Source: Vandiemenella viatica (Eukaryota > Arthropoda > Insecta > Orthoptera > Morabidae). Taken from it: a DNA stretch of 64,000 nucleotides. Below are positions 45,915-59,149 of this stretch, piece by piece. The stretch covers positions 279,559,930-279,623,929 of the forward strand of contig JARYHS010008074.1 in the NCBI GenBank assembly GCA_031002005.1. The letters run 5' to 3'. Within the stretch, counting starts at the first letter, position 1. Every line of letters starts with the position of its first letter. Both the position numbers and the translations under genes were made by a program. Under the pieces are notes generated by a model that saw nothing but the letters and a program-made list of their open reading frames with translations, was not told the origin of the DNA and did not search any database.

Positions 45915-48900
45915 AATACCGTCTGTGTGTTATATCGTTTTAGACAAGACAGAATGAATTTTATTTAAAAGATTTGTTCTTTTATACCTGGACTTGAACT
46001 CTCCACGCGACAATTTTATATTTTAACTAATTTCAACCATACTGCTATACCAACGTTTATTTATAATTTTTGTCAAAGTTAAAACAAATTATGTAAATGT
46101 TTGAAGTAATGTAAGCTTACATTCACACTTTTATCTTTATGACTAGTTTCTAGCATTAATAGAACTGCGTGAAAGCTTAGTTTTCGTCAGCATGTTAGTT
46201 TACCTAATGTTAATTCAATCTTGATGTATTTCCTATTTATTCGTTCTAATCACATCTATATGGTCCAGGATCGAAAGAGAAAAGAAGCCGAATTGTTTGT
46301 TGTTGCTCCATTGTCAGTTCGATTGCTGCAGACTTCAGGCATTTAAACCAAAAAACTCTCACGCTTTGTTTCGTTGATCCAGAGCCATAGAAGTAATTAG
46401 AGAACAAAAATTTTGAATAATGTTTTCATTTAATCCCATCTGGCAAATAGAGACGTGAGAAGCCGTCAAAGTTGTCTATCTTAGACCATTTTTGTTAACA
46501 GGTCTGGCTTAAGAGCAATATTACCTAGGAACTTGTGTAATGTTCAGTATTGGAGAGGTATTAAAACAACAAATACTCGTATTTATATATATTGTAGTTT
46601 CTGACTGACCATCAAAACAACAAAAAGTTCTACAGTTGTTTTATAATTAAAACTAGCACTTACCCGTTGCATCGCACGCGCAGGTTTTGGCGTGTATAGA
46701 AGTACTCTACTCTTTTTTGGTTTAATACCAAATATTAACTTGTAAAAGCAAAAAATATAAATGTCAATTAAATATTTTACTTTCCTTTAGTTATTACTTT
46801 AGAGTCGGTTTTCACACTATTGTTCGAAAGTTTTTTATGTTATACTTATATTTGATCACAATATAATACATTAAAAAGAAGAAATTGAAGCTACGTGAAA
46901 CATTAACGCTAACACTCCAATAAGGACATATCGAGAATCAGCTGAACTTTTGGAGAAAAATAAATTGAACACATTTTCCTGGGTATAAAAAGTGTATTAT
47001 TATTACTTCCAAGTGACTGTAGTCCTGCATTCAATATGATGAAATACTGAAAGCAACTCTTCAGCTTGACAGTCAGCATTCAGTGCAGATGAATCTTTAA
47101 GCTGAGACTGCGAATGTAATGTTCGCCTCTCGTAGAAATGCTCTCCTACACGCGATTGGACCTAGGCGCTAAATGCCATTACTGGTACTACTTTGCGATA
47201 AGTTTTCGAGATGAGACTTAATTGATTTACAATAGTGTGAGCCACGTAATTCATTGCGTGGTTCCAGTACCACAATTTTGGATTTTCTCATGTGCTGCAC
47301 ATGGTGTAGCTAACTTTCATTGCTTATAGATCGTTGTCATTTCCGTACGGAAAAAGTTCAGAAGATCATTCATTTACGCCTTAAACGCTCGTATAAACCT
47401 AATCCTCTCCTAATTTTAAATGCGTTACGCCACAGCTCTTACCGGTGCTCGTTGCAGTTTCTCTACTCTAGAGGTAATAGGAAGGTGAGGCCAGTATTAA
47501 ATAAAATATTATCAGTAGTAATAGAATATATCTCTTCTGATGTGTCGTAGCAACCACTCTGTAAGCTTGTCGGAGTATCTTAGTTCTTGTTTTAGCAGAC
47601 TGTTTATCAGAGGAGTAAGAACTCCTACTTACTAGACACCCGGACACGACATCGGATCAATGGCTGCTGTTTAGATGTGGCGTTGTTAGTAGGAGACTCG
47701 CACCACGACCACGCTATCTAAGAAACTAGACACATATGTGTATCACGTTTGTGCGCAATGCGCTGTTTTATGAAATCCTATATTTTGAATCAAATATCCA
47801 AGTGATGGATATTTGGGATAACATTAAATAAAAAATATACATTGCATGCAATAAGGATATAGATACAAAAATGATATCAATAGTTCAATTTGGTCTTAAG
47901 GCTCTAGTGACATCTGCTGTAGCCCACTAATTTAAGCTCGGGTAATGGCAGTATGACTGTAAAGAATTTCACAGAAGCGTTCAAATGCATGAATCAAGCA
48001 TTGCCTTGGGTGGTGTGGAGCGGATTTCTGGCTGTTGCAAATCCCATCAGAAACCAAACTCCAAATCAGAAGCCTTTACCCTCTAGTAAGACACGTTACT
48101 ATTCAGTCACAAGACCGCTAGAGAAGAATTACTGGAAAGCGCAAGTTGAGCCTCGCGCAGTTAAGTTTCCGTTCTCTTAATTTTGTTACTAGATATCTTG
48201 TTCTGTATGTGATATGTCAGAAAGCAGTAACCTGTTTCAAAATCAAGATCCACTCCACGGCTACGTTACCCCTAATGCAATCATTCGGCTCCAGTAAAAT
48301 ATATTGTAAGTGCAGTATTTCAATATGCAATGCATTCTCAACCAATAAAACTTTTCAATAAAATTGTATTATTACACGGCAACGTAACTTCGAAATAAAA
48401 TCTTTTTTCTTGTTTTTCTCCAAACTTATAAATTATATTAGAAAGAAGTAGTTATAGTTATTTCCTTTAGTTACAGGATATGATCGATATTATGGACAAA
48501 CATCAAGTTTCTAAGTAATTTCGTCATTTTTTAAGATATACTCAGTGGAAAAAATTGACTAAAATTGAAAGGTTTGAAGGCCACTGAGTATTTTTTTTTC
48601 TTGATCAGCAATAAAAATGTCTCATACGCTGGGGTAGAAAAAATATTTTTTTTATTCGCATAATTTCTGCGATAGCCCCTAAGAATATATTTTTGAAATA
48701 TTTGAAATACGACATTCGGTTTTGAGTCTACCATACTAAAAAGATGAGTGTATTTTAAGTGTTTAAGGCTTACGACAAACAGCGTAGTGTTAGGACTTCA
48801 TTTCCAATTTGGTTCGGAGCCACAAAAACCATAAGAACGAGGGTGGCGCATAGCGAGAGGACACTTTAGCTACGAAATATATTAGAATATCACCTGGGCT

Positions 48901-49320
48901 CGGATGCAACCACAAATGTTTGGATGGACTATATTGCGTGCTTGTGTTCAGCTTTCTCTTACATAAAGTCACAGGCAAATTTCCATCTGGTATGAAGTGT
49001 GGCAATGTACATTATGACTAATTTGTATCATTAAATGTTATACAGAATATTATAATATAGAACCATACCATAATCAAACTACAGAGGTAATTGCTGGTTC
49101 AATGAGGAGGTATTTAATAATTATTATATAGGGGAAATAAAAATAGACTTTAGTGGTTTAAAATGATGTGGATGCAAGTTTCTCTTATTGGCAAAACATA
49201 ACTTTTGTTTTATGCCATTATTTAACAAATGGATGAAACATACGTTTCGTCAGTGAACAATGAGAACTAAATAAAATGGTGTTTTTCAGGTCGCTTGCTG
49301 TATAGTGCGTGTGTCAACCT
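45915..49320. other. Unassigned AT-rich DNA
   Basis: About 3.4 kb without any repeat, coding motif or structure that I can support. Frames up to 76 codons at 47320-47550 and 47953-48180 have no recognisable features. Confidence 0.5.
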
Positions 49321-49331
49321 ACAACAAAGCT

Positions 49332-49564
49332 TTTTTTTTTAATGGATTTACACTTCGTCGGCGTCGAGGTCATTAGAGGCGTGAAAGGACTGGGAGCAAG
49401 GTTGGGAAGGAATTCGGTCATGGCTTTTCTAAAAAAACCATCCCGGTATGGAGCTATTTGGGGAAACATGGAAAACCCAAATCTGTATGGCCGGACGGAG
49501 ATTCGAATCCACGTCCTCCAGAATGCTAGGACAAAACGTCACCACTCAACCACCAAGCTCGGTC
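49332..49564 (-). mobile_element. SINE family S1, full-length copy
   Basis: On the minus strand: a tRNA-like head starting at the CCGAGCTTGGTGG..TTGAGTGGTGACG (A-box side), a B box as GGATTCGAATC, body CCATACAGATTTGGGTTTTC, GCCATGACCGAATTCC and tail CCTCGACGCCGACG, ending in T11 on the plus strand. An 11-bp duplication flanks it: ACAACAAAGCT (49321-49331) and ACAATAGAGCT (49565-49575), 9 of 11 matching. Together with the copy at 1.1 kb it defines the family length at about 230-250 bp. Confidence 0.88.
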
Positions 49565-50269
49565 ACAATAGAGCTGGTGATTTAGCAGGAGACTAACTGC
49601 TTTCTCCGAAGTGGTGAGGATCACGAAGCCTTTCTCTTTTCATCTATTTTCCTACAACATTGCGGGATATTGAAGTCGCGGTCCTGTAGTGTGGCTTATC
49701 TGCGTCTAACTGGACTGAGCAATTGGCGCCACATAAACCTATGTTCCTAAAGTACAGAAAACAGAATAATTTTGTGGCATCGTTCAGTACTGCCATGAAC
49801 AATATTGTTGCCAAATGTTGGGAGCAATTGACTTTAGTGACCAGTTTCTCTCTCTGTCTCTCTCTCTTTCTTCCTGAAGGAAAATGATGAAAAGTCCACT
49901 GACGCAATTTCACTGGCCACCAATTTGTAGAGGACAAGTTAGTTGTTCCCTTTGTTCACTAAAATGCCCAAATATCACTAGCATCTCGCTAAATATATAT
50001 TTTAATTTTCAACTTTGTTAAAATTGCACGAATTCGAGAACAATCACTACTCTTGTTGCTGCCTAATCTTCTGCTCATAATATCTGGTCACGATTATAAT
50101 TGTCCGTCAGAAGTGCCACATTGTAACACACAAACAGACCGCATACGCTTCTTCCACTGCGAACACTGAATGGATATTTTGCAGCTGGTACAATGATCGG
50201 AGCACTAAACTTACCACGACACTTCATCTTTAGGCTAATATTTCTAAAGGGTGTGTGGAGCTCTGAAGA

Positions 50270-53200
50270 GGTTAAAGAAGTTTTATGTCTTCTGCCTGAT
50301 TATGAAGCTTCAAACCAGACTTTGGAGGGGATGTGGGACTGAATCAATGCTTTCCTCAATGAGCTAGAGTTGAAGTCCGTGAATCTGACCATGTGCTATA
50401 GAATTCCTTCTTAATGATTGACATGAAAATCTGCGCGGGGCAGCCGTATATATTGGCGCTCTCCATTTAATGTACTTTCTTTGGCCAGTTGATCGACCGT
50501 TGTTAGGGTAGATAGACGAGTGTCTCTTAATCCACAATAAGTGCACTTCTTGCCCCAAGTACATCAAGTTTAACATATCGAATAAGATCTTATTAATTCC
50601 ATTGTGTGTTTCAGTTATCCAGCTTTTGAGCGATGCATTTCGAGTCCGATAATATAAGAATTTTATTGAAGCGGTTATATCCCTATTGTATTGCCTCTCT
50701 GTTTACAATAGCTACTGCAGTCTCTAGTAGTAAGCGCTCTTTCTGTGATTCTTGGGGATAGGGACAAAAATAAGCTTAAACCACTACATTTGTAGTTTCA
50801 GAGCCGTCAATATAGGTTTGTACGTAGTTTGGCAAAGTTAAAGTAAAAAATTTCTCCATCTTGCTGTTTACCTTGTCACTTCTTGTAATCAAATCTGGTA
50901 AATAATACACATTTTGTTTGTGTCTTTTGAGATCATACTGGAATGAAAAGAGAGGTACCATCGTATCTTGAATTTCTTACGGGATCATGTGTTTTATTTT
51001 GATGTGGCTGAGAGCCAACATGGGCGTTCTATGACTTGGGGAGATACCCCTCCTCATCGTTGCTGTGTAGTCACCAGCTTTCTGAATTAAAGGACGGTTT
51101 GTAATGACCATGCGCCTTATTGAATATACGCTGGACAGAAGCTGTTGACGTATGTCCAGTGGCATTTATTTCATCTCGACTAGTAATGCATTTGTTGGCG
51201 TGTATTTCAACGCTCCGATACACAATCTGTTGGATCTGATCTGTAATATGTCCAGTTTACGGAGGATGTACCTTGGGGCACTCCTGTAACAAGAGCTTAA
51301 GTAATTAACGATAGGTCAAATAATGTTCTTTATAAGATGATCAGGAACAGCTCCTCACCTTACGCGAGTTACAGATCTTATAATGTTCAAGCAGAGCTCT
51401 GTAGCCAATGTGTCCGCTCCATGTTAGTATACTAACCACATGTAGGCCTAGACGTAACTCCATTTCTGGGTAGGTGCTCCGTACCCACGAGAAAATCACC
51501 ACTGGCAATTTCGATGACGATATAGTCAAACCCATCTGTTGTGAGCGTTCTTACAGGTTCGTAGCGGCGTCGTTCAGTTTCCAAAAATTTATCCCTTGGC
51601 AGGGAGACGACGTGTATGCGCATACGTCATCCGCGAATTTCAATACCTTTATTGTAGGATCTAATAAGTTTTCCACATCATATATGTAGATAATAAACAG
51701 GACGGGGCTGAGGATTGCCCCTTGCGGAATTCTCTGAGAGAGAACGAGTGGCCTTCTTACGAATATAAACGAAATGTGGACATTATCGTAGGACCCCGTT
51801 ATGTCCAGAAATAAGGCCGACAGGTAGCTTTTACATGTAGGTCCGTTCAGTACCTAAGGTGATCGAGGTTATCGTTCGTGGTCCTTCCATTCATGAAACG
51901 ATACTGTGTTATAGGAAGCAAGATGTGGTGTTCAAGCCACCATTCAAATCTCAACTATATGATGCATTTAAAGGTTTTTGCTGTACATGATGAAAGAGAT
52001 ACTGGGTGATAAGAACTTGAATTTTTACTATCTTTACCTACATTGTGCACTGGGATGAAGATGTGTGTGGTCCAGTCCGTCGAGAATTCACTTTTTGTCC
52101 AGATGTTCGTAAACAACTGTAGAACAACAACCTTAGCGTAGTGAGGTAGAAGGTGGAACATCGAATGAAGGATATCATCTATTCCAAGCGCCGTGTTTCC
52201 AATTCACTGAGCTTGAATGCATCTTATAATATACTTTACCGATACTGTTCCTTGATCTGGTTCGATGGGCATGATGGTCCATATGGTAAAGATGGAGCGG
52301 AAACCTTATTTGCAAAGTCTTCTAGCCAACTAGTTGACGATTTTATTCCACCTGGTTTTTTTCCTAATTGTTTTGGTCATATTCCATAGTGTGGTCATCG
52401 GTGTGTTCCTGTTCAGGTTGTTGCAAAATTTCCTTCAGCAGGCTTTTTTCGTTACTTTCATTAATTTTTTGGCTTGGCCGTCTACTTTCTTATAATTTAA
52501 ATAATTTATTTTGCCACGCAGCTTCCTATTTATATCTCGAGAAGGCTAGGTTCCGTTTGGCTACTATTTGTGAACAGTCCACATTTATACATTTGATGAT
52601 CGTTTACGCCTACGTATCGATATTTCTGTACTTCGTTTATAATACTGATAATGATGTCTGGTTGCTTTGTTGCTAAGGACACGTGCTATGATATATTAAA
52701 TTGATTAAATATATTTAACCCAATCTGTGTTTTGTATGTTCCATTTTGTAGTATGATGAAAATTCTGAAGCACATTCAACTGTTTGTCGTTATTATGATG
52801 GGGCTGCCTCAGAATTTTCCATCGGAATTCGGTTACGAGGAAGAAGCAGCAGATAATCTTTGCGTGGGCTTAGGTACAAAGGTTGGGGATCTATCGATAA
52901 GTACAAAAAGGTTGACCTCGTCTATAATTTCTAATATGGCTTCCCCAAATGTGTAGTACTATTTTAAACCCCTTGTGATGGGCATTAAAGTCTCCACATA
53001 TTAGGCAACGCTTCTATATTCGTTGTAGAAATGCACGACACTCATGAATACTGATTTTTATTTTAGGGGAAACATACACCAAAACAATTGATAAATTCAG
53101 ATTCTGACTCCGTAATCCAGCGGCGACAGCTTGAATCGATATGTATTGCTGCAAAAGGAACAACTGCTCGTATTAGTATGGCTACTCCACGTTTACCATC

Positions 53201-53400
53201 ATCCTCTCTTTACGTACTACATAGTACTCTTTGAAGGAGACGGATGCTTGTGGTTTGAGCCAGGTTTCTGTTATAGTAGCGATAGCTGTATTATTAACTA
53301 ATAATTCTCGCTGTAATGATTCCCTATTTCTTTGGACTGATGCAGCGTTCAATTGCATCAATTTCGGGAATCTTGTTGAAAGTTTTTATTTTTAATTGAA
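50270..53400 (-). pseudogene. LINE ORF2: endonuclease, reverse transcriptase, RNase H, inactivated
   Basis: Order on the minus strand: an endonuclease-like stretch RDDGKRGVAILIRAVVPF (near 53200); RT1-2 as HIFIPVHNVGKDSKNSSSYH and PVSLSSCTAKTFKCII (52060-51955); EHHILLPITQYRFMNGRTTN (near 51890); PQGAILSPVLFIIYIYD (near 51710); catalytic FADD in VLKFADDVCAYT (near 51625); RNase H start QTYIDGSETTN (near 50800); and a late RNase H piece VDQLAKES (near 50490). Stops split these into short frames. The RT and RNase H would copy the element RNA into DNA at a nicked target; this copy cannot. Confidence 0.8.
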
Positions 53401-53759
53401 CGAATCGGCATCTCTAATCAGGAGTATGATTAACTTAAATATCTTTTCTAACAAAATTCCATTTTGAGTATGCGCCATCTCTGTGGGATCATTAAAGACA
53501 TTGGGCAGTTGTATTGTTGCAGGCTGTTTGTAGCAAACGTTTTGCGGCCTATCCCAGGGATGAGTGCCGATTTGCTGTGTTTTCATTTGACCAATTGAAA
53601 CCGATGGTACATAACGATTCATGACAACTGGAGACATGGGACCATTGTATGTATAGGAATGCTATCTTAAATTCAAGTTTTCTTAGGTGAAATGATAATT
53701 TTTGTAACGCTTGGGACCTTTAGGCCAAGCATAAATGATTGGGTGGTTGGGTTATTTTG

Positions 53760-54796
53760 TTTAGGAAAGCTGTGTGACTAGGCTGGCATGATCTTTGAGG
53801 TTCAGCAACAGTTGTGGCATAGCTGAGTAACATCGGACGTTCTTGAGCGAGATATGTGGACTGTGTTCCTGAGTGCTTCTGCCCGTCGCTCTGATGCTCG
53901 GGACAGTTCTCATAGGAAGGTACATGGTTCCCTCCGCAAAATAGGCAGCACGGTTCAATCTGGGTGAGACAATGTTTAAAGTCATGGGAACCTGAGAGCT
54001 TTTAATAAACAAATTCCTGAAGAACCCGTGTTTTAAACTGGTATATCTCTGGCTTTTGTCTCTCCATTGACTACTTTTTGCACTGGCTACTTTAAATTGG
54101 GTTTGGGTAGATTCTAAAATTTACTTAATACTTAAATTCGTAGGCCTACCCACATTTCTGATTACGCCTTGATTTGTTGTCTTGTAGGATGGGATGTATG
54201 CTTCCAAACAGATTTTTTTTGTTGTCTTTTAGGATGGGATGTATGTTTCCAAACAGATTTCTTTAAATGATTCTAATGCGACTAGCTGATTTGTCACTTC
54301 TCCCTATTTGAATCCTATTTTAACCCTGTTACGGAAGGCATAGGTAATAATATCCATATTTTGTTTCGGATAATTATGATGTTGAAAAATGAATTTCCCC
54401 AGTGTCATGGAATGCCACTTATCTCTATTTTTTGCTAAACTTTCTACTATCACTATATATGGACCGTTGTCTGAAGCACTGTATCTGTTATTTACACTGT
54501 TATTGGCTCCAACTCGCACAACGTTGACGCTGTTGTTCCCTGTGTGGCGCTAGCAGCTCCCCTGTTATTTCCACTGCTGTGTTTGAAAGCTGGTCGACTG
54601 CTATATTCTCCATTCTGGTAGTTTCGATGTCTTCTGGAATGCTGCGACCCTGTTGCTTCGCTTTCTTAGTCCTCCGGCTATCTCCGGTGTGGGAGATGGA
54701 CTTGGCCGGTTCTTCGCTGCTTGCTGGCGGTGAAAGGTCTGTTGGTCCTTCGATACTAATGTCTGTGGCGGAGACTGCAGTATAGGTGGATGGCAC
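53760..54796 (-). pseudogene. LINE ORF1 (gag-like), inactivated
   Basis: Starts at about 54796 with MPSTYTAVSATDISIEG and a Ser/Pro-rich stretch. NRYSASDNGPYIVIVES (about 54486-54436) and HSMTLGKFIFQHH..NRVKIGFK match the conserved core of jockey/I gag proteins (RYSxSDxGPYxV, MxLGKxLF, GRNRVKI). Near 53960-53880 another frame reads CCLFCGGNHVPSYENC, a zinc knuckle of the form C-x2-C-x3-H-x6-C. A 45-bp tandem duplication (54173-54262) sits between core and knuckle. The protein would bind the element's RNA; this copy is broken. Confidence 0.75.
54173..54262 (+). repeat. 45-bp tandem duplication inside LINE ORF1
   Basis: Two copies of TTTGTTGTCTTGTAGGATGG..GTATGCTTCCAAACAGATTT, 54173-54217 and 54218-54262, with only a few differences. 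The 45-bp period is a multiple of three, so it need not have broken the gag frame by itself. The close match suggests it is younger than much of the decay in the LINE. Confidence 0.9.
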
Positions 54797-55144
54797 GGAG
54801 TGGCAGACATCTCACTCAGCTTGTTTGGATTTTAGACTGATGGAATGTCACTGGAATTGCGTGCTTCGAGTACTGGGTCTTTAGATTGTCCCATTTCACA
54901 ATACTTCATACTTCCATTGTTTTGTGCCCAAGTTAAAGCTAAGTCTCAATTTTGCAAAATGGGTCGTTATCTGTCTATTAACAAGTGTCAACACGGAAAC
55001 GCAGCGTGGACTTGATGAAGAAAACCGATGGTCGTTCTTCGAAGCCTCGCTGCGGACTGACTTGCTGTAAATGAAGCTTCTAAGAAATCCGAAAACATTA
55101 TTTTCCTCTATATATGCCTTTTAACATTAAATTCAACTGGCAGT

Positions 55145-55720
55145 ACACACTGGGTAGGTGGTAGATAAAGGTTTCAAAATTCTTCACTTGGAGAAGTTGA
55201 AGTTGATGTGCGATGGAAGTGACATAGTTACACCACTGCTTAAATATGGTTGTGTAGTATGAGATCAACAGTTTAGCTATCGAATACAGGAATTAGAGAG
55301 GACGCAAAGAAGGGCTGCCAAATTTGATTGCGGAAACTACCGCAGAACACAATCAGTAACTGATATGATAAAGGAGCTGGAGTAGGTTTCATTGAGACGA
55401 GAGTGGTTGGAGTGTATAAGGCGTATATTGGTGATGAGACGCGAAAAATATTGATGGAAGAATTAAGAGAGTTGCATAGAAGAGAAAAGATGACCATGGT
55501 CACAAGCAGAAACTTGAATTCAAGCATAAGTGTGTGGGCAAATTTCCTTTCGTAGATAAAGGGGGGGTGGAGTAATTTCCAAGGAAAGTTATGAGCAATT
55601 AACCGAAATTGCTGAAAGAATTTAAATCCGAAACTCTTATGCGGGTACAAGAAAAGGGGAAAAATGGGTAATCAGGGAAATTAAAATTAAACTCACATGA
55701 TGGGCTCAAGTGTACGATGA
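55145..55720 (+). mobile_element. CR1-like LINE fragment (copy C), 3' part
   Basis: Matches copy A from the region TGGGTAGGTGGTAGATAAAGG (copy A: TGGCAGGTGGTAGGAAAAGG) through GAATACAGGAATTAGAGAGGAC and AAAGAAGGGCTGCCAAATTTG (the QRRAA region) to AAATGGGTAATCAGG. Stops and shifts throughout. With copies A and B it shows that this family is common here and is usually 5'-truncated. Confidence 0.8.
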
Positions 55721-55839
55721 AGTGTTGTATAAAATATTGGCATACGAATTGATCGCACGATCTCTTCAAGTGAGTAAATAGTTAATTGGTTATGTGGCTA
55801 CTGTGTTGACTCACCTGTGCGTATGTACGGTAACTTGTT

Positions 55840-56170
55840 ATTGAGTTGGGCTGCCCCGAGGCTCGGCTCGTCAGTTCACTGTGCCGCATGCAACCCAAAT
55901 TACTCGCCTCTAAATCACGCGGTAACTTTATTACCGCCAACAGTAAACAACAGCCAAGTTACCGCAGCGAGCATCTGCTGCTGTTGCTGATATTAATATG
56001 GACAAAGTTAGGAGAGCTCCTCATAGGTTGAGAGCCTGCAGCCAGATTTGGGCTAATGCCTCATGCGTAACTCAACTTGGTGGTCCCTGCTGCCTTAATT
56101 AATACGTTCTAAAGAGGGCCTAGTGTCGCCGAGCAAGCCCTGCTTTATGTGGCTTTGCGACTCTGCCATG
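55840..56170. other. GC-rich non-coding island G
   Basis: Contains the inverted repeat CGGTAA-CTTTA-TTACCG (about 55919-55935), a forkhead-like AGTAAACAACAG, the cores CTTAATTAATACG and ATATTAATATGG, and CTTTATGTGG, among CG-rich spacers. It is unique in the window, and the only open frame (55846-56031) has no motif. It is the island with the densest set of plausible factor-binding words. From 56170 to 57430 nothing else is supported. Confidence 0.3.
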
Positions 56171-57429
56171 CCAGTTGGTTCCAAGAGTCTAGAAGCACAG
56201 AGATTTTATTGCCGACATCTGATTTTCTATGCGTTTAAGGATTTCACTTCAACATTATATTTTTTTTAAATAGAAAAACAGCTTTTCTTTGAATTTTTAA
56301 GTATTAGTCAGAAAAAAATCCTATCCTATGAAACAAGGCTTCATCCGTTGAAATGAGATACTTAAAAAAGTATAAGTATCAGAACATATAGTTGTTATTC
56401 ATTCCTTCATAGCGGTTTCTCGAGATAAACTTTGGATAACAGATGATATTCTCTTCTATTCATTTCCAATGGAAGTTTAAAATGATTATAAAATTATGTC
56501 ATGATCATTTTCCCAGTAGTAATATTCGAATTCATGCAATTGCTTGGCGAAAGTCTCCACTCACACATTAATTGCCTTCAAATGTGTAGTGATTTAAGTA
56601 TTAAGTTTGCTATAATTTTGCTACTATGCTTATTATCATACTATCTATTAAAGTTATTGAATTGTTTTAACTATGGACCACAAGATATTTCGAAATTACG
56701 AGCCAAACGCTAAAACGAATACTGTGACAAAAATAAACACTTTGTCTCCTTTTCTAAATAAGATCTCTCTGATACTGCATGTACTATAACACAGTTAGAA
56801 AAATCCAGGCTACAGTGTGTCAAAATTATACTGCCATGAAGGACAAAGGAAAATACATTGAGTTCAGCTCTACACCTAACTCCTGGAGAAACCTGACTAA
56901 AACAAATTGCATAGGCAGACTATGAGATTGTGGGATGGTTAACAGTTCTCTTTACTTTCTCCTATGATCTCGATATTGAAACGGTGCAGCAAGAAAAAGA
57001 AAAATTTAGAGAAATATGCTAACTCGAGATTAATAAATCAAGAAACCGAAGGGCTAAGTATGTATCCTGTCCTGTCTAGATGTCCTTTTATATTTTATTT
57101 CACAGTTAGGTATTTCACTTAATTTCTGAAATTTAAGATTTTAAAACCAGAAAATACAGATTGCATTTTTTAATTACTTACAATTAGTTATCCCTGAAAT
57201 GGAGATTACGAAAAAATCAAGTAGCGCGCTTACGTGCATTGTCGATAAATGTGTGATGAACGTAATGTGAAATCTTCAGTAATCGCGCAAAACTTCGAAT
57301 TATTTGTTGTATCAAGTTATTGTTTGTGTGTTTGTATATTTGTGCCATATAGTTTCACAACAAAATAAAACAACCAAAAGTAAAATTTATATGCAATTCC
57401 GTTTTGTCACTACATATTTTTTTAACTTT

Positions 57430-58040
57430 TTTTTTTTTTTCTAGTTGTCAGTCTTTCGACTGATTTGGTGCAATACTCCATCCCTTCCTATCCTATGCTA
57501 ACCTCTTAATCCGTACATACCCCTTACAACCCACGTCCTCAATTATCTGCTTCATATATTCTAATCTCTGTCTTCCTCTACAGTTCTTATCTTCGACTGT
57601 TCCCTCCACTAACAAATTAACCAATCCAGCATGTCTCAAAATATGACCTACCAGCCTTTCTTTCTGAAAGCTTCTTCCACAAACTTCCTTCCTCACCCAT
57701 CATTTCCAAAACTCGTTCATTTCTTACTTTGTCAGACCACTTAATTTTCAGCATTCTTCTGTAGCACCATATTTCAAATGCTTCAATTTTCTTTCTTTCC
57801 GGTATTCCTAAAGTCCATGTTTCGCTACCATAAAGTGCTGTGCTCCACACATGGAGTTTTAAAAAGTTCTTTTCTAATTCGTAGATCAATATTTGAAACT
57901 AAAAGGTTTCTCTTTTTCATGAAGGCTCTTTTTGCCAGTGCTATTCTGCTGTTAACATCATTCCTGCTTCGGGTATTTAACATAACTGATTTAAATGTGG
58001 TAGATTTGTGTAATGTTTCGGATAAAGGCAATTCATTCCG
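57430..58040 (-). mobile_element. RTE/BovB-like LINE 3' fragment
   Basis: On the minus strand: SRIALAKRAFMKKRNLLVSN (58000-57880), LHVWSTALYGSETWTLG (near 57850-57800), KKIEAFEIWCYRRMLKIKWS (near 57795-57735), ERLVGHILRHAGLVNLLVEG (57654-57595) and GRQRLEYMKQII. This is the C-terminal domain of RTE-type reverse transcriptases. The T-run at 57429-57441 marks a poly(A)-like 3' end, followed by GTCAGTCTTTCGACTG on the plus strand. Frame changes break it. The RT core is missing. Confidence 0.9.
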
Positions 58041-59149
58041 ATGAAAGAAATTTCAAAAAAATTCTTACAAAGAACTGGAAAAATACAGTATTGCTGTACC
58101 AACCATTGATATTTCAAAGGGTAGACAACCTCCGTAGTTTTTAAAAACTTCTATCTTAAATTTGTAAAAACAATAGGAAAATCAGTAAAAAATATAACTC
58201 TAGCTTCCTTCAGGTTTAATGTGGGAGGTTTCTTCGTTTCGTTGAAAAATAGAAATTTGGGTACTGTTGCTGTTTCTTATGATTTATTAAAATCGAAGTA
58301 CTAACTAAATTATTACATACGGAAATACTATTTTAGAGGATGAAATAGAATCCTAAAAATCAGAAGTGTCAGTAAAATTTTTATGTTAATTCAGGAAAAA
58401 TATGTGATTTCGTGGAAAAAAATTATAGGATGTTACTTATGAGGCAAGATACAAAATACAATTTTCACGACACAAACACTGTAAAAAGTGAATGTTAGTC
58501 AAGCAGGCGTTTGAATTTAACTTTCGTTGTTCTGTTTAAAAGAAAGTAATAAATTTCTACTAAACAAATTGAAATATTTTATTATAAATGGGGGCAGGAA
58601 ACACAGTTTTTTTTTTAAATATACGGTTTCTGCCGCATACTGTTTTAATATTCCCTTTCACATCTTTTCCTATCCTCAGTTAAATACTGTTTACTAATTT
58701 TTTTGCCATTTCTTAGACCAACTACAACCGAAGTCTTAAACTAAGTTCGCACTGCTGATTGCCAATAAGAATCGATACTTCAAAGTAATGTCTATTATAC
58801 ACCATATTGAAAAGAGAAAGTTGACTGAATTTTCAAGTGAGATTCTGTTTGCACATTTCTTTTTATCTTATGGTTAGTATATGACTAATTTTGTTGCAAC
58901 AAAACATCGCAGTACATGTTTACATTCTAATTATAAATGTAGTAAGAAAATATATACACATCATACATCATACATCCTACATGAAAAAATTGAATATAGA
59001 TTAGTCAATTCATTTTATCTGAATTTTACCAACTGGAAAAATCCTGTACTAAATTTCTTAACATTTCTTTAACATTGAGTATCCGGTACAATTCTAACAT
59101 TTGCTTCCCGAAGAGTTTGTCAGTAATGCTATTATTTGCTTCTGGGATG

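Larger units (their letters stand above)
50040..54830 (-). mobile_element. jockey/I-type LINE, nearly full length, inactivated
   Basis: About 4.8 kb on the minus strand in the order expected of a two-ORF LINE: gag-like ORF1 with zinc knuckle (54.8-53.7 kb), then an endonuclease-RT-RNase H ORF2 (53.4-50.3 kb). Every domain is interrupted by stops and shifts. Neither the 5' end nor a poly(A) tail is sharp. RNase H points to the I/R1/Loa side of the jockey superfamily rather than jockey itself, but the exact clade needs an RT tree. Confidence 0.82.

Noticed and set aside
46650..46690. Repeat boundary at CCCGTTGCATCGCACGCG
   Set aside because: The word recalls interspersed repeats of other insects, but there is no second copy, inverted end or duplication here.
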